NCBI RefSeq assembly: GCF_002021815.1
Contig: NZ_CP019952.1
Coordinates: 1,457,001 to 1,521,000, forward strand
DNA length: 64,000 nucleotides
Reading direction: 5' to 3'
Source: Pseudomonas parafulva
Lineage (GTDB): Bacteria; Pseudomonadota; Gammaproteobacteria; Pseudomonadales; Pseudomonadaceae
Both the position numbers and the translations under genes were made by a program. Position 1 is the stretch's first letter, and each line of letters begins with the position of its first letter. Under the pieces are notes generated by a model. That model saw only the letters and a list, made by a program, of their open reading frames with translations. It searched no databases and had not been told where the DNA came from. This document shows, one piece after another, positions 1 to 9,907 of this stretch.

Positions 1-69
1 CAGTTCCTGATGGACATCGGCGTACGCATGGGCAATAAACGCAAGCGCGACCCCGACCCCGCCAATTGA
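1..69 (+). CDS. 3' end of an unidentified protein (partial)
   Basis: Only the last 22 codons before the TGA at 67-69 are in the window. The tail is basic and then Asp/Pro-rich and ends in DPDPAN. It cannot be assigned to a family. A good intrinsic terminator begins about 30 bases downstream, which supports this being a real gene end. Confidence 0.6.
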   Translation, partial: QFLMDIGVRMGNKRKRDPDPAN

Positions 70-100
70 GTCAGCACCGGCCCACGCTGGCGACCAAATC

Positions 101-148
101 AAAGCTGGCGCAAAAGCTGCATTCGTCAGCCATTCGCCGGCTTTTTTG
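101..148 (+). terminator. Intrinsic terminator after the partial first gene
   Basis: Positions 101-110 pair with 135-144 over ten base pairs with one G-U wobble. A T6 run (142-147) overlaps the end of the stem. The loop is 24 bases. It sits between the stop at 69 and the lipoprotein start at 170, so it should end transcription of the upstream gene. Confidence 0.55.
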
Positions 149-169
149 ACGCCGGCCACTGGAGGAATG

Positions 170-775
170 ATGCGGAGCCTGGTCTTGGTGCTGACGCTTG
201 CGGCGTTGGGCGGGTGCATGAAAGTGAGTGATATGGGGGAAGGTGTTCGCTATCACATGAGCGATGCCGGCCTGCTGGATCACAGCGATACCCGTCGTAC
301 GCTGTCGATTCGACTGCAACCCGATTCCTTCATCTTCATTGGGCAAGGCGCATTCGTGCCGCCCGGCAAAGGCCCTGTTCCGCAGCACAATGCGGTGGCC
401 GAAGAGGCCTTCAAAAGCTTCGTCGAGTATTTCCCGATGGTACGCCGTGCCGAGGCACCGCTGGGTCTGGAAGAGGCGATCGCGCAGGCACGCTCATTTG
501 GGGCTGACTACGTGCTCTATACCCGTTTCGCTCGCACCGATGATCGCATCGGCAATGGGGACGAGTGGTATGACGAACAGGCCGTGGACCGACTGGGTTG
601 GGATAGCGGCGTGGTTCAGATGATGCTCATCGAAACCAGTACCCGCTACCTGATAGACACGGTCCGTATCAAAAGCCGTGGCGGTTTGTTGACGTTCCAT
701 GACCAGACGCCCAGGGATTTGCTTGCGGCGCCCATGCGCGAGTACGCTCGTAGCCTTCTTGGCATGAGTCGATGA
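170..775 (+). CDS. DUF4823-type outer-membrane lipoprotein
   Basis: The product is about 201 residues and of unknown function. It opens with a short lipoprotein signal peptide ending in the lipobox LGGC, so the mature N-terminal Cys would be lipidated and exported. The rest resembles the Pseudomonas DUF4823 family, recognised from overall pattern and not searched. Two adjacent ATGs exist at 167 and 170. The GGAGG at 161-165 is spaced better for 170, and a TTG at 146 in the same frame would spoil the signal peptide. It lies nine bases upstream of a DUF1285 gene and the two are probably cotranscribed. Confidence 0.75.
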   Translation: MRSLVLVLTLAALGGCMKVSDMGEGVRYHMSDAGLLDHSDTRRTLSIRLQPDSFIFIGQGAFVPPGKGPVPQHNAVAEEAFKSFVEYFPMVRRAEAPLGLEEAIAQARSFGADYVLYTRFARTDDRIGNGDEWYDEQAVDRLGWDSGVVQMMLIETSTRYLIDTVRIKSRGGLLTFHDQTPRDLLAAPMREYARSLLGMSR

Positions 776-784
776 GGCACCGCG

Positions 785-1351
785 ATGAATGAGACGGGCA
801 AGGCCAATGACCTGCTGACGCAGCTTCCAATGTCCAAGGGCTTGCCGCCTGTGCACCGCTGGAACCCCGATTTCTGCGGCAACATCGACATGCGTATCGC
901 ACGGGACGGGACCTGGTACTACTTGGGCACGCCTATCGGCCGCAAACCGATGGTAAAGCTCTTTTCTTCGATCATCCGCCGCGACGGGGATGATTACTTT
1001 TTGGTGACGCCGGTCGAGAAGGTCGGCATCACAGTTGATGACGCACCGTTCGTGGCCGTGGCCCTGGATGTGACGGGGGAGGGGGAGCAGCAGGTGTTGC
1101 GTTTCACCAATAATGTGGATGATCAGGTTGAAGCAGGGCCTGACCATCCGCTGCGGGTAGTGACTGACCCCGTCACCCAAGCGCCTTCACCTTATGTGCT
1201 GATGCGCAGCAACCTTGAGGCATTGATTCACCGTAATGTCTTCTATCAACTGGTCGAGTTGGCCGTTACCCGGCAAATCGCAGATCAGCAATGGCTGGGC
1301 GTGTGGAGCCGAGGTGAGTTCTACCCCATAGGGCAGGTGGATCACCCCTGA
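785..1351 (+). CDS. DUF1285 family protein
   Basis: The product is a 188-residue soluble protein of the DUF1285 family, which has known structures but no established role. It has no signal peptide or membrane segment. It includes a conserved-looking region with WNPDFCG near residue 28 and a stretch of beta-strand-like hydrophobic alternation through residues 60-120. The ATG at 785 has a GAGG seven bases upstream and follows the lipoprotein stop by nine bases, so the two genes look like one transcription unit. The pairing with a lipoprotein could mean an envelope-related job, but that is inference. Confidence 0.8.
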   Translation: MNETGKANDLLTQLPMSKGLPPVHRWNPDFCGNIDMRIARDGTWYYLGTPIGRKPMVKLFSSIIRRDGDDYFLVTPVEKVGITVDDAPFVAVALDVTGEGEQQVLRFTNNVDDQVEAGPDHPLRVVTDPVTQAPSPYVLMRSNLEALIHRNVFYQLVELAVTRQIADQQWLGVWSRGEFYPIGQVDHP

Positions 1352-1473
1352 CTTACGCCTCACCGCACGTTTCACGGAGGATGAAGACCGTGTGGAAGGT
1401 GGTTGATAACTAGCGCTCCAAAAAATTGTAACGGCTCAACCTCACGGCTTCATACACCTTGAGGAACTTAACC

Positions 1474-4407
1474 ATGGGCCTGCAGATTCTGTCCCCGCAC
1501 GCCGAATCCCAGCTACGCGCCATCGCCGCTCCACTTGTGGCAGCCTGCCCTGATATGCGCCAGTCGGCCCGGGACACCGCCGTGGCGCTGTTGAGAAAAC
1601 ACAACTTGTCGCACCTAGACCCTGACCACGTCTACCTCAACCGTTTCGATACCGCCCAGAGCAGCCCTCGCACCTTCAGCGGCTGGCAGCACCTGGACCC
1701 GCCAGTCCAATCCTTCACACTGCCTCAGTTGGTCATGCACCGTTTCGACGTTCATGACCAGGACAACAGCGACCTGCTCAGTTATCTGACCGGCTTTTAC
1801 AGTAATGGCCCTGGCCCTGGTTTCTATGACGAGCACAATGAGATCCGTTTGGAGCCCCAGGCTGTGCTCGAGGATTTCTGGCAAATCGACTTCAGTACCC
1901 AGTTCCACCATAGGCTCCAGGCGTTCTGGCAAGAACATGCTGAGCATTTTCGCGTACTGGCGAAGGTCAACTTCCTCGCCAAGGTGATCGAGATGTGCTC
2001 GGTCGACAGCAGTACCGCGTTGGCCCACCTCGTTCGCCGCGTCGCCACGGCGCTGACGGGTCTTGATATCGCATCACCCACGTTGGAGCAACTTCAGGCA
2101 GTTGTACCGCCAGCCGCCGGTTATCGCGTGTGTACCTTCGACATCGGCGGGCATGTTGCCAGCGACTTTCTGCGCATTGTGCTGGAGGATGGTTCGCAAC
2201 TGCTGTACACCCCAGGTGAAACGCAGGCCCTGCACTTTTTCCCAACGCGTCAGGACCTTTACTGGTGGGTATTGAACAATACCAACGAAGCCGAAAACCG
2301 GACGCGCTTCATGGCGCACTTCCCATTATCCAGCCGTGCGCAAAAAGACGATCGCCTCGGCCTCAATCACCTGATCGATCTACTGTTCTTCAATTGGGGT
2401 GGTGATGATCACAAGTGCCTCAATCAGCTCGATTCGACTCTGTCGGGCGATGCATTCAGCCACCTGCGCGATGCCGCGCACCAGCGCATGATCGACGACG
2501 CACAGTTCGCCCTGCGCAGCAACGCTGACCTGCGTAAGCAACTGTGGATCGGCTACCTCAAGGCCTTCGGCCAGGTAGCAGGGCCCATGACAGCGGTCGA
2601 CTGGCCGATTGCACTGGCGGTGGTCGGCGCAGGTCTTGCGGATATGGGGCTGAACATCGACCAGGCTGTCAACGGTCATACTACGAGCGAGCGACAGGCC
2701 GGTGTGACCGGCGCAATCTTCGCCGCCATCGACACCCTGTTCAACACCGCCATGCTGGCCGGTGCCGTAGGCGTAGGTGACGAGCAAATGCTGATTGATC
2801 CACAGGTGCCTGAGGGCGAAACCCTGGCCACGCCGGAAGAGGAGGTGGCCTGCGCGACACCCGCCGAGATTGAAACCTGGGTACCTGAACCGTTCCGACC
2901 GGTTGACCAGCACGACCTGCTGGCGCCTTTTGAAACCAACATCATCCTCAGCGCTGAGCCTGGGAGTGGCGGGCAGGAGGGTATCTATCTACAGAGTGGC
3001 AAGTTCTATGCGCTGATTGACGAGCGACCCTTCGAGGTCCGTTTTGTGCAGCAGATGGGCAGCTGGGTGGTCATCGACCCGGAGAATCCATACTCGTTCT
3101 ATCGCAACCTGCCCATCCGCATGACAGCAGACGGCCAGTGGCAACCTCTACAGCGCTCGGGTTTACAGGGTGGCGGGCTGCCCCGCAAATTGCTCGGGGC
3201 ATGGGGGTGGCGAAGCGATGCGCCTGCCGTGCAGTCTCTGCCTGCAACGCCCTACGAGATTCCGAGCGAAACGCGTCCTCTGCTTGAGGCCGCCGCCAAT
3301 GCCCCGGGGGAGGAGCGCGCGCTGAGTGGAATCATGAGCAGCTTAGACCCTCAGGTAGAAGCAAGCTACCGGGCATTCCGTGCCAGCCGCGACGCGCTTG
3401 CAACCGACGCCGTCGGCTATCTTGAAAATGTCATACCACCCGCGCGGCCTGCAATACCGACTCTGCCTCGTGATGCCAGCGCCAAGCTGATCATCCGCAG
3501 CCTCTACCAGAACAGCGAAGGGCTGGTCATCGGTGAAAGTCATTCGGGGCTGGGCAGCAAGCAGTTTCTGATAGACAACATGCCTATGCTCAGGCGCGAA
3601 AAAATCAAGGTGCTCTACGTTGAGCATTTCATGACCGACTTCCATCAGGCTGACCTTGATGTATTCAACCGCTCGGGCAAGATGCCCGCCCGGTTGAGCA
3701 CCTATGTGAATAATCTGGATGAAGGTCACGGGGTCGATCTGGCGAGCCGTTATTCGTTTCGCAACGTGCTGATTGCGGCGCAGAAGGCCGGTATCCGTAT
3801 CCAGTCCATCGACTGCATGGCCAGTTATCGCCAGGCTTGGGCCGACCCGCCATCGGCGGTGATCCGCCAGCAAATGATGAACTTTTACGCGCATGAAATC
3901 ATCGAGGCGGACCAGGGGGGGCGAGGCCCGAGCCGGTGGGTTGCGCTGGTGGGGAATAGCCACGCCAGCGATTTCGAAGGTGTGCACGGCGTAAGCGAAC
4001 TTCAGGGGGCAATCAGCTTGCGCGTCGAGGATATTGAGGTGGGTCTGCCCGGCGGCATTGGTGCCGATCCTGGACTGGCGGCCATTGATGAGGCCATGGA
4101 TGTACGCCGGGTCAAGAGCGATCTTCGCCTGCAGGTACCGATTAAAGCGGCGAAGCCGGCCAGCGAGGAACTGTCGGTCATGCTCAGGCATACCGGCGCA
4201 TTCACGTTCGAGAGCACCGATGGGCAGTTGCAGTTGGTGCATCGCAGCCGCACCGGCGGGCTGGTGTATACGCCCATCGCTCAGGAAGGTGAGCGGTTTC
4301 ATGTCCGGCGACCGGAGTGGCCGTGGATCAGTGAGCGACGGCTCGTCAGCCTGCGAGAAATGCGTACCCTGCTGGAGCATCACGGGTTGCAGTATGTGCT
4401 GACGTGA
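1474..4407 (+). CDS. Large DUF6543-like toxin with a C-terminal Tiki/EreA/ChaN/RtxA-like domain
   Basis: The product has 977 residues; the ATG at 1474 has GAGGAA nine bases upstream, while the TTG at 1459 in the same frame has none. The N-terminal half resembles the DUF6543 ('dermonecrotic toxin') modules of Pseudomonas effectors. A hydrophobic stretch lies around residues 370-430. A segment near 500-570 has the aromatic/Gly pattern that recurs in this toxin class. The C-terminal part carries GESHSG at 687-692, YVEHF around Glu717/His718 and VGNSHA with His830. Two GxxH motifs plus a Glu-His pair are the signature of the superfamily joining erythromycin esterases, ChaN, TraB/Tiki and MARTX/RtxA-like domains. 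No signal peptide, VgrG/PAAR/Hcp gene or immunity gene is adjacent. The substrate and the secretion route cannot be told from sequence. Confidence 0.75.
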   Translation: MGLQILSPHAESQLRAIAAPLVAACPDMRQSARDTAVALLRKHNLSHLDPDHVYLNRFDTAQSSPRTFSGWQHLDPPVQSFTLPQLVMHRFDVHDQDNSDLLSYLTGFYSNGPGPGFYDEHNEIRLEPQAVLEDFWQIDFSTQFHHRLQAFWQEHAEHFRVLAKVNFLAKVIEMCSVDSSTALAHLVRRVATALTGLDIASPTLEQLQAVVPPAAGYRVCTFDIGGHVASDFLRIVLEDGSQLLYTPGETQALHFFPTRQDLYWWVLNNTNEAENRTRFMAHFPLSSRAQKDDRLGLNHLIDLLFFNWGGDDHKCLNQLDSTLSGDAFSHLRDAAHQRMIDDAQFALRSNADLRKQLWIGYLKAFGQVAGPMTAVDWPIALAVVGAGLADMGLNIDQAVNGHTTSERQAGVTGAIFAAIDTLFNTAMLAGAVGVGDEQMLIDPQVPEGETLATPEEEVACATPAEIETWVPEPFRPVDQHDLLAPFETNIILSAEPGSGGQEGIYLQSGKFYALIDERPFEVRFVQQMGSWVVIDPENPYSFYRNLPIRMTADGQWQPLQRSGLQGGGLPRKLLGAWGWRSDAPAVQSLPATPYEIPSETRPLLEAAANAPGEERALSGIMSSLDPQVEASYRAFRASRDALATDAVGYLENVIPPARPAIPTLPRDASAKLIIRSLYQNSEGLVIGESHSGLGSKQFLIDNMPMLRREKIKVLYVEHFMTDFHQADLDVFNRSGKMPARLSTYVNNLDEGHGVDLASRYSFRNVLIAAQKAGIRIQSIDCMASYRQAWADPPSAVIRQQMMNFYAHEIIEADQGGRGPSRWVALVGNSHASDFEGVHGVSELQGAISLRVEDIEVGLPGGIGADPGLAAIDEAMDVRRVKSDLRLQVPIKAAKPASEELSVMLRHTGAFTFESTDGQLQLVHRSRTGGLVYTPIAQEGERFHVRRPEWPWISERRLVSLREMRTLLEHHGLQYVLT

Positions 4408-4524
4408 TGAGTCGATGCGCCGGAGAAAGGTCTATGGCCTTGGACCCAGTTGAGCGCCTGAACGGTATCCACGCCACGCGGATCAAGCTATAAGCACCAG
4501 CCCAGGCATACCCACAGCGGGCAC

Positions 4525-4574
4525 AAAAAAGCCGCTTTGGGTATGTCTGTTTCGACAGCATCCCTCAAAGCGGC
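4525..4574 (-). terminator. Intrinsic terminator of tRNA-Asn
   Basis: A nine-base perfect stem (4531-4539 with 4566-4574) is followed, reading the minus strand, by six T residues (complement of 4525-4530). It lies 44 bases beyond the tRNA-Asn 3' end. It faces the toxin gene and may also limit read-through from it. Confidence 0.75.
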
Positions 4575-4618
4575 GTTTCTGGATTCTTCTCAAAACCCTG
4601 TGAAGGATCTTGATTATC

Positions 4619-4694
4619 TGGCTCCGCGACCTGGACTCGAACCAGGGACCCAATGATTAACAGTCATTTGCTCTACCGACTGAGCTATCGCGGA
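4619..4694 (-). tRNA. tRNA-Asn (GUU)
   Basis: The 76-nt gene lies on the minus strand. The acceptor stem is TCCGCGA/TCGCGGA with an encoded GCCA end at 4619-4622. The anticodon loop carries GTT in the context CTGTTAA, and the T-arm has GGTTCGAGTCC. It has its own promoter (4705-4732) and terminator (4525-4574). Confidence 0.97.
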
Positions 4695-4704
4695 ATGTGC
4701 ACGT

Positions 4705-4732
4705 ATCTTACTCAACAGCAGGGGTAAGTCAA
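4705..4732 (-). promoter_or_regulatory. Sigma-70 promoter of tRNA-Asn
   Basis: On the minus strand TTGACT (4732-4727) is separated by 16 bases from TAAGAT (4710-4705), with the tRNA 5' end 11 bases further on. A perfect seven-base inverted repeat (4719-4725 with 4736-4742) flanks the -35. It could be a weak terminator of the upstream aminotransferase gene. Confidence 0.7.
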
Positions 4733-4755
4733 GTCACCCCTGCGAAATCAATCAG

Positions 4756-5952
4756 TTACAGCACTTCAACGATGGCTTTGGTCACCACATGGATATTGCT
4801 CTGGTTCAGCGCAGCCACGGCTATGCGGCCAGTGTCCAGTGCGTAGATGCCGAACTCGTTCTTCAGCCGGCCCACTTGCTCCACGGTCAGGCCTGAGTAG
4901 GAGAACATGCCGACCTGGCGACCCACGAAGCTGAAGTCGCGCTTGGCACCATAACGGGCCAGCAACTCGACCATCTGCTTGCGCATATCATGAATGCGCT
5001 CGCGCATTTCTGCCAGCTCGGTTTCCCACATCTGCCGCAGCTCGGCGCTGTTGAGCACCGTCGCCACGATGGTGGCGCCATGGGTAGGCGGGTTGGAGTA
5101 GGTGGTACGGATGACCCGCTTGACCTGGGACAGGACGCGGGTGCTTTCGTCTTTGGACGCCGTCACGATCGACAGTGCGCCCACGCGCTCACCGTACAAG
5201 GAGAACGATTTGGAGAACGAGCTGGAGACGAAGAACTCAAGGCCCGACTCGGCAAACAGGCGTACGGCAAAGGCGTCCTCGGCGATGCCGTCTCCAAAGC
5301 CCTGGTAGGCCATGTCCAAGAAGGGCACATGACCTTTGGCCTTGACCACCTGCAGGACATTTTTCCAATCGTCCAGGTCCAGGTCCACCCCGGTCGGGTT
5401 GTGGCAGCAGGCGTGGAGCACCACGATGGAGCCAGCGGGCAACGCTTCGAGGTCCTCGAGCATGCCAGCCCGATTCACGCCGTTGGTCGGGGCGTCATAG
5501 TAACGATAGGTATGAACCGGGAAGCCCGCTGACTCGAACAGCGCGCGGTGGTTTTCCCAGCTAGGATCGCTGATGGCGACCACGGCCTCGGGGGATACGC
5601 GCTTGAGGAAGTCGGCGCCGATCTTCAGTGCGCCCGTACCGCCCACTGCCTGGACGGTAACCACCCGGCCATCGGCCAGCAATGGGGACTGGGCACCGAA
5701 CAACAGTTTCTGCACCGCTTGGTCATAGGTCGCGATGCCGTCGATCGGCAGGTAGCCACGCGAGGCGTGCTGGGCGGCACGCTGGGTCTCGGCTTCGATC
5801 ACGGCCCGCAGCAGCGGAATGCGGCCTTCCTCATTGCAGTAGACGCCCACCCCAAGGTTCACCTTGTCGGTGCGTGGGTCGGCATTGAATGCTTCGTTGA
5901 GGCCCAGGATAGGGTCGCGGGGTGCCAGCTCGACAGCGGAAAACAGGCTCAT
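4756..5952 (-). CDS. tyrB: Aromatic amino acid aminotransferase (AspC/TyrB class I)
   Basis: This is a PLP enzyme that transfers the amino group between aromatic amino acids or aspartate and 2-oxoglutarate. The 398-residue length fits class I aspartate/tyrosine aminotransferases. The PLP lysine is Lys248 in the motif [16 protein letters not shown], which contacts the cofactor, and a conserved Asp/Tyr pair (LDMAYQGF) are present. The start at 5952 gives the usual N-terminus [11 protein letters not shown]; an upstream extension to 6057 has no family counterpart. AAGG lies just upstream on the minus strand. It is divergent from uvrB and runs toward tRNA-Asn. Whether tyrosine or aspartate is the better substrate cannot be decided here. 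Confidence 0.9.
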   Translation of the reverse strand: MSLFSAVELAPRDPILGLNEAFNADPRTDKVNLGVGVYCNEEGRIPLLRAVIEAETQRAAQHASRGYLPIDGIATYDQAVQKLLFGAQSPLLADGRVVTVQAVGGTGALKIGADFLKRVSPEAVVAISDPSWENHRALFESAGFPVHTYRYYDAPTNGVNRAGMLEDLEALPAGSIVVLHACCHNPTGVDLDLDDWKNVLQVVKAKGHVPFLDMAYQGFGDGIAEDAFAVRLFAESGLEFFVSSSFSKSFSLYGERVGALSIVTASKDESTRVLSQVKRVIRTTYSNPPTHGATIVATVLNSAELRQMWETELAEMRERIHDMRKQMVELLARYGAKRDFSFVGRQVGMFSYSGLTVEQVGRLKNEFGIYALDTGRIAVAALNQSNIHVVTKAIVEVL

Positions 5953-6197
5953 TGTTACCTTGGCTCGGATAGGAGTGTAAGGGGAGTATCCGCTCCAGCC
6001 GAATGCACTGAAGCGGGGCACAAACGGGGAGTCAGTATAGTGATCCGGCACGGTCACTGCGACACTGCGACGCCGCTTTTACGACTATTTGCGCAAAAAA
6101 TTTTCGACCCTTGCAGCCTTTGCCCTGTCCACCGTAACACGGGGTCACCGTTGGGCTTTCAAAGCGTCCCCCAGCGTGCCCATTTGGGTATAGACTA

Positions 6198-6213
6198 CTG
6201 GCTAAATTTACAG
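6198..6213. promoter_or_regulatory. LexA (SOS) box-like operator upstream of uvrB
   Basis: The 16-base site has CTG-N10-CAG spacing with an A/T-rich centre and matches 12 of 16 positions of the gammaproteobacterial LexA consensus. It lies 22 bases before the uvrB ATG and just after a TATAGA -10-like element at 6189-6194. uvrB is a classic SOS gene in relatives, which makes the call plausible. Confidence 0.6.
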
Positions 6214-6234
6214 TGCAGCGCCGCGAGGTTCGAC

Positions 6235-8250
6235 ATGTCAGAGTTCCAGCTCGTCACCCGGTTCCAGCCAGCAGGCGATCAGCCAGAGGCCATTCGGCAA
6301 ATGGTCGAGGGCATCGAGGCGGGGTTGGCGCACCAGACTTTGCTGGGCGTGACCGGCTCTGGCAAGACCTTCAGTATCGCCAACGTGATCCAGCAGGTGC
6401 AGCGCCCCACGTTGGTCCTGGCACCGAACAAGACGCTGGCGGCACAGTTGTACGGCGAATTCAAGGCCTTCTTCCCCAACAATGCGGTGGAGTACTTCGT
6501 CTCCTACTACGACTACTACCAGCCCGAAGCCTATGTGCCCTCATCGGATACCTTCATCGAGAAGGATGCCTCGATCAACGACCATATCGAGCAGATGCGC
6601 CTTTCCGCCACCAAGGCGCTGCTCGAACGGCGTGACGCAATCATCGTCACCACCGTGTCCTGCATCTACGGACTGGGCAGCCCTGAAACCTACCTCAAGA
6701 TGGTGCTGCACATCGACCGGGGCGACAAGCTCGACCAGCGCGCGCTGCTACGCCGGCTGGCCGACTTGCAGTACACCCGCAATGAAATGGACTTCGCCCG
6801 TGCCACCTTCCGTGTGCGTGGGGATGTCATCGATATCTACCCGGCCGAATCGGACCTCGAAGCCATCCGCGTCGAGCTGTTCGACGACGAGGTGGAAAAC
6901 ATCGCCGCATTCGATCCGCTGACGGGCGAAATCCTGCGCAAGTTGCCAAGGTTCACGTTCTACCCCAAGAGCCACTACGTGACGCCGCGAGAAACGCTGC
7001 TTCAGGCGGTGGAAGGCATCAAGGAAGAATTAGCCGACCGGCTTGAGTACCTCCACAAGGCCAACAAGCTCGTGGAGGCCCAGCGTCTTGAGCAGCGTAC
7101 CCGCTTTGACCTGGAAATGATCATGGAGCTGGGTTACTGCAACGGCATCGAAAACTACTCTCGCTATTTGTCCGGTCGTCCTGCAGGTGCACCGCCACCT
7201 ACGCTGTATGACTACCTGCCCGCCGACGCGCTGCTGGTCATCGATGAGTCGCACGTCAGCGTTCCCCAGGTGGGTGCCATGTACAAAGGGGACCGTTCGC
7301 GCAAGGAAACGCTGGTGGAGTACGGGTTTCGTCTGCCGTCGGCGCTGGACAACCGCCCCATGCGCTTCGACGAATGGGAGAGCGTCAGTCCGCAGACCAT
7401 CTTCGTATCCGCAACGCCCGGCCCTTACGAAGAGGCCCATGCTGGGCGCGTCGTCGAGCAGGTAGTGCGTCCGACAGGTCTGGTCGACCCGCAGATCGAA
7501 ATACGCCCTGCGCTGACCCAGGTAGACGACCTGTTGTCGGAGATCCGCAAGCGTGTGGCCCTGGGCGAGCGTGTGCTGGCCACCACATTGACCAAGCGCA
7601 TGTCCGAGGACTTGACCGATTACCTGGCAGACCATGACGTAAGGGTCCGTTACCTGCACTCAGACATCGACACCGTGGAACGTGTCGAGATCATCCGCGA
7701 CTTGCGGCTGGGCACGTTCGATGTACTGGTCGGCATCAACCTGTTGCGCGAAGGCCTGGACATGCCCGAGGTTTCGCTGGTTGCCATTCTGGATGCGGAC
7801 AAGGAAGGCTTCCTGCGCTCCGAACGTTCACTGATCCAGACCATTGGCCGTGCTGCGCGCAACCTCAATGGCCGGGCGATTCTGTATGCCGACGCCATCA
7901 CCGGTTCGATGCAGCGGGCCATTGACGAGACCGAGCGGCGTCGAGAAAAACAGATTGCCTTCAACCAAGCGCACGGTATCGTGCCCAAGAGTGTGGTCAA
8001 GGACATCACCGATATCCTTGAGGGTGCAACCGTCCCGGGCGCTCGCAGCAAAAAACGCAAGGGGATGGCCAAGGCGGCAGAGGAGAGCGCGCGCTACGAA
8101 GCCGAGTTGCGCACCCCAGGCGAGATCACCAAGCGTATCAAGCAGCTCGAAGACAAGATGATGCAGTATGCCCGTGACCTGGAGTTCGAAGCCGCTGCCC
8201 AATTGCGTGATGAGATCACCCAGCTGCGAGATCGCCTGATCGCAAGTTGA
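6235..8250 (+). CDS. uvrB: Excinuclease ABC subunit B
   Basis: UvrB is the damage-verification helicase of nucleotide excision repair; it receives DNA from UvrA and loads UvrC. The 671 residues match the family length. The Walker A motif GVTGSGKT has Lys44. The beta-hairpin [11 protein letters not shown] follows around residue 92, helicase motif VIDESHV is near 338, and motif VI (QTIGRAARN) is near 536. The C-terminal UVR helix pair that contacts UvrC is at 630-665. The ATG at 6235 has GAGG at 6225-6228. A long same-frame extension upstream crosses the divergent aminotransferase gene and is not coding. A LexA-like box upstream suggests SOS induction. Confidence 0.97.
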   Translation: MSEFQLVTRFQPAGDQPEAIRQMVEGIEAGLAHQTLLGVTGSGKTFSIANVIQQVQRPTLVLAPNKTLAAQLYGEFKAFFPNNAVEYFVSYYDYYQPEAYVPSSDTFIEKDASINDHIEQMRLSATKALLERRDAIIVTTVSCIYGLGSPETYLKMVLHIDRGDKLDQRALLRRLADLQYTRNEMDFARATFRVRGDVIDIYPAESDLEAIRVELFDDEVENIAAFDPLTGEILRKLPRFTFYPKSHYVTPRETLLQAVEGIKEELADRLEYLHKANKLVEAQRLEQRTRFDLEMIMELGYCNGIENYSRYLSGRPAGAPPPTLYDYLPADALLVIDESHVSVPQVGAMYKGDRSRKETLVEYGFRLPSALDNRPMRFDEWESVSPQTIFVSATPGPYEEAHAGRVVEQVVRPTGLVDPQIEIRPALTQVDDLLSEIRKRVALGERVLATTLTKRMSEDLTDYLADHDVRVRYLHSDIDTVERVEIIRDLRLGTFDVLVGINLLREGLDMPEVSLVAILDADKEGFLRSERSLIQTIGRAARNLNGRAILYADAITGSMQRAIDETERRREKQIAFNQAHGIVPKSVVKDITDILEGATVPGARSKKRKGMAKAAEESARYEAELRTPGEITKRIKQLEDKMMQYARDLEFEAAAQLRDEITQLRDRLIAS

Positions 8251-8425
8251 TGCCTGGTGGCCTGCATGAGCAGGCGACATCGCCCTCCATGCAAGCCGCC
8301 TCACGGTAGGCCATATCGAGGGCGCGGCATCATGAGGGCAGGCCCAGGTTAACGGCATCGCTGGAGCCCGGTGCCCGCCACCTGCTAACATCGAGGCTTT
8401 GTTTCATCTTCCGTTCGAGACTCCC

Positions 8426-9907
8426 ATGACCACCGTACGCACGCGTATCGCGCCATCGCCTACCGGCGACCCCCATGTCGGCACCGCTTACATCGCCCTG
8501 TTCAACTACTGCTTCGCCAAGCAGCACGGCGGCGAGTTCATCCTGCGCATCGAAGACACCGATCAGTTGCGCTCCACGCGCGAGTCAGAGCAGCAGATCT
8601 TCGATGCTTTGCGTTGGCTGGGTATCGAGTGGAACGAGGGCCCGGACGTGGGTGGCCCGCATGGCCCGTATCGGCAGAGCGAGCGCGGTGAAATCTACGC
8701 CCAGTATGCCAAGCAGCTGGTCGACGCCGGTCATGCGTTCTACTGCTTCTGCACCGCCGAGGAGCTGGAGCAGATGCGCGCCGAACAGCAGGCCCGCGGC
8801 GAGACGCCTCGTTACGACGGGCGTGCACTGCTGCTGAGCGCCGATGAAGTGCAGCGCCGGCTGGACGCAGGCGAGCCCCATGTGATCCGTATGAAAGTGC
8901 CCACCGAGGGTGTGTGCGTGGTGCCGGACATGCTGCGCGGCGACGTGGAGATCCCGTGGGATCGCATGGACATGCAAGTGTTGATGAAAAACGATGGCCT
9001 GCCCACGTACTTCCTCGCCAATGTGGTCGATGATCACCTGATGGGCATCACCCACGTACTGCGCGGTGAAGAGTGGCTGCCGTCGGCGCCCAAGTTGATC
9101 AAGTTGTACGAGTACTTCGGTTGGGAGCAACCCAAGCTGTGCTACATGCCCCTGCTGCGTAACCCGGACAAGTCCAAGCTTTCCAAGCGCAAGAACCCGA
9201 CGTCGGTGACCTTCTACGAGCGCATGGGCTTCATGCCCGAGGCCATGCTCAACTACCTGGGCCGGATGGGTTGGTCCATGCCCGATGAGCGCGAGAAGTT
9301 CTCGCTGGCCGAGATGGTCGAGCATTTCGACCTGTCTCGCGTTTCGTTGGGCGGGCCGATCTTCGACATCGAGAAGCTCTCCTGGCTCAACGGCCAATGG
9401 CTGCGTGAGCTCCCGGTGGAGGCCTTTGCCCAGCGCCTGCAGAAGTGGGCGTTCAACAGCGACTACATGATGAAGATCGCGCCGCATGTGCAGGGCCGGG
9501 TTGAAACGTTCAGTCAGGTGGTGCCCCTGGGCGGGTTCTTCTTCGAAGGCGCACTGAAGCTTGACGCCAAGCTGTTCGAAAGCAAGAAGTTGTCGGCCGA
9601 TCAGGTGCGCCAGGTGTTGCAATTGATCCTGTGGAAGCTAGAGAGTCTGCGTCAATGGGAGAAAGAGCGCATCACCGGTTGCATCCAGTGCGTGGTCGAT
9701 GCATTGGAACTGAAGCTGCGTGACGCCATGCCCTTGATGTTCGCCGCCATTACTGGGCAGGCAAGCTCGGTGTCGGTGCTCGATGCCATGGAAATCCTCG
9801 GCCCTGACTTGACCCGCTATCGTCTGCGTCAGGCATTGGATTTGCTGGGCGGTGTTTCCAAGAAAGAAAACAAGGAATGGGAAAAGCAGCTGGCTACCAT
9901 CGCTTGA
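8426..9907 (+). CDS. gltX: Glutamyl-tRNA synthetase
   Basis: GltX charges tRNA-Glu, three copies of which lie about 0.4-1 kb downstream. The 493-residue class I synthetase starts at the ATG at 8426, giving the standard N-terminus [14 protein letters not shown]. The HIGH-type signature is [10 protein letters not shown] (residues 10-19) and the KMSKS-type loop is KLSKRK near residue 252. The C-terminal half is the alpha-helical anticodon-binding domain. A same-frame TTG at 8399 would only add nonconserved residues. No clear Shine-Dalgarno sequence is visible. The 175-base gap after uvrB contains a small GCCTGC/GCAGGC hairpin (8260-8275) without a T run. Confidence 0.97.
   Translation: MTTVRTRIAPSPTGDPHVGTAYIALFNYCFAKQHGGEFILRIEDTDQLRSTRESEQQIFDALRWLGIEWNEGPDVGGPHGPYRQSERGEIYAQYAKQLVDAGHAFYCFCTAEELEQMRAEQQARGETPRYDGRALLLSADEVQRRLDAGEPHVIRMKVPTEGVCVVPDMLRGDVEIPWDRMDMQVLMKNDGLPTYFLANVVDDHLMGITHVLRGEEWLPSAPKLIKLYEYFGWEQPKLCYMPLLRNPDKSKLSKRKNPTSVTFYERMGFMPEAMLNYLGRMGWSMPDEREKFSLAEMVEHFDLSRVSLGGPIFDIEKLSWLNGQWLRELPVEAFAQRLQKWAFNSDYMMKIAPHVQGRVETFSQVVPLGGFFFEGALKLDAKLFESKKLSADQVRQVLQLILWKLESLRQWEKERITGCIQCVVDALELKLRDAMPLMFAAITGQASSVSVLDAMEILGPDLTRYRLRQALDLLGGVSKKENKEWEKQLATIA

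Noticed and set aside
1403..1431. A possible sigma-70 promoter for the toxin gene (TTGATA with TTGTAA at 17 bases)
   Set aside because: The -10 half matches poorly, so a promoter cannot be assigned with confidence, though the spacing is right.
1352..1473. A possible attachment-site repeat of the tRNA-Asn 3' end on the far side of the toxin gene
   Set aside because: No copy of the tRNA 3' sequence was found in this interval, and there is no integrase gene, so an att pair cannot be claimed.
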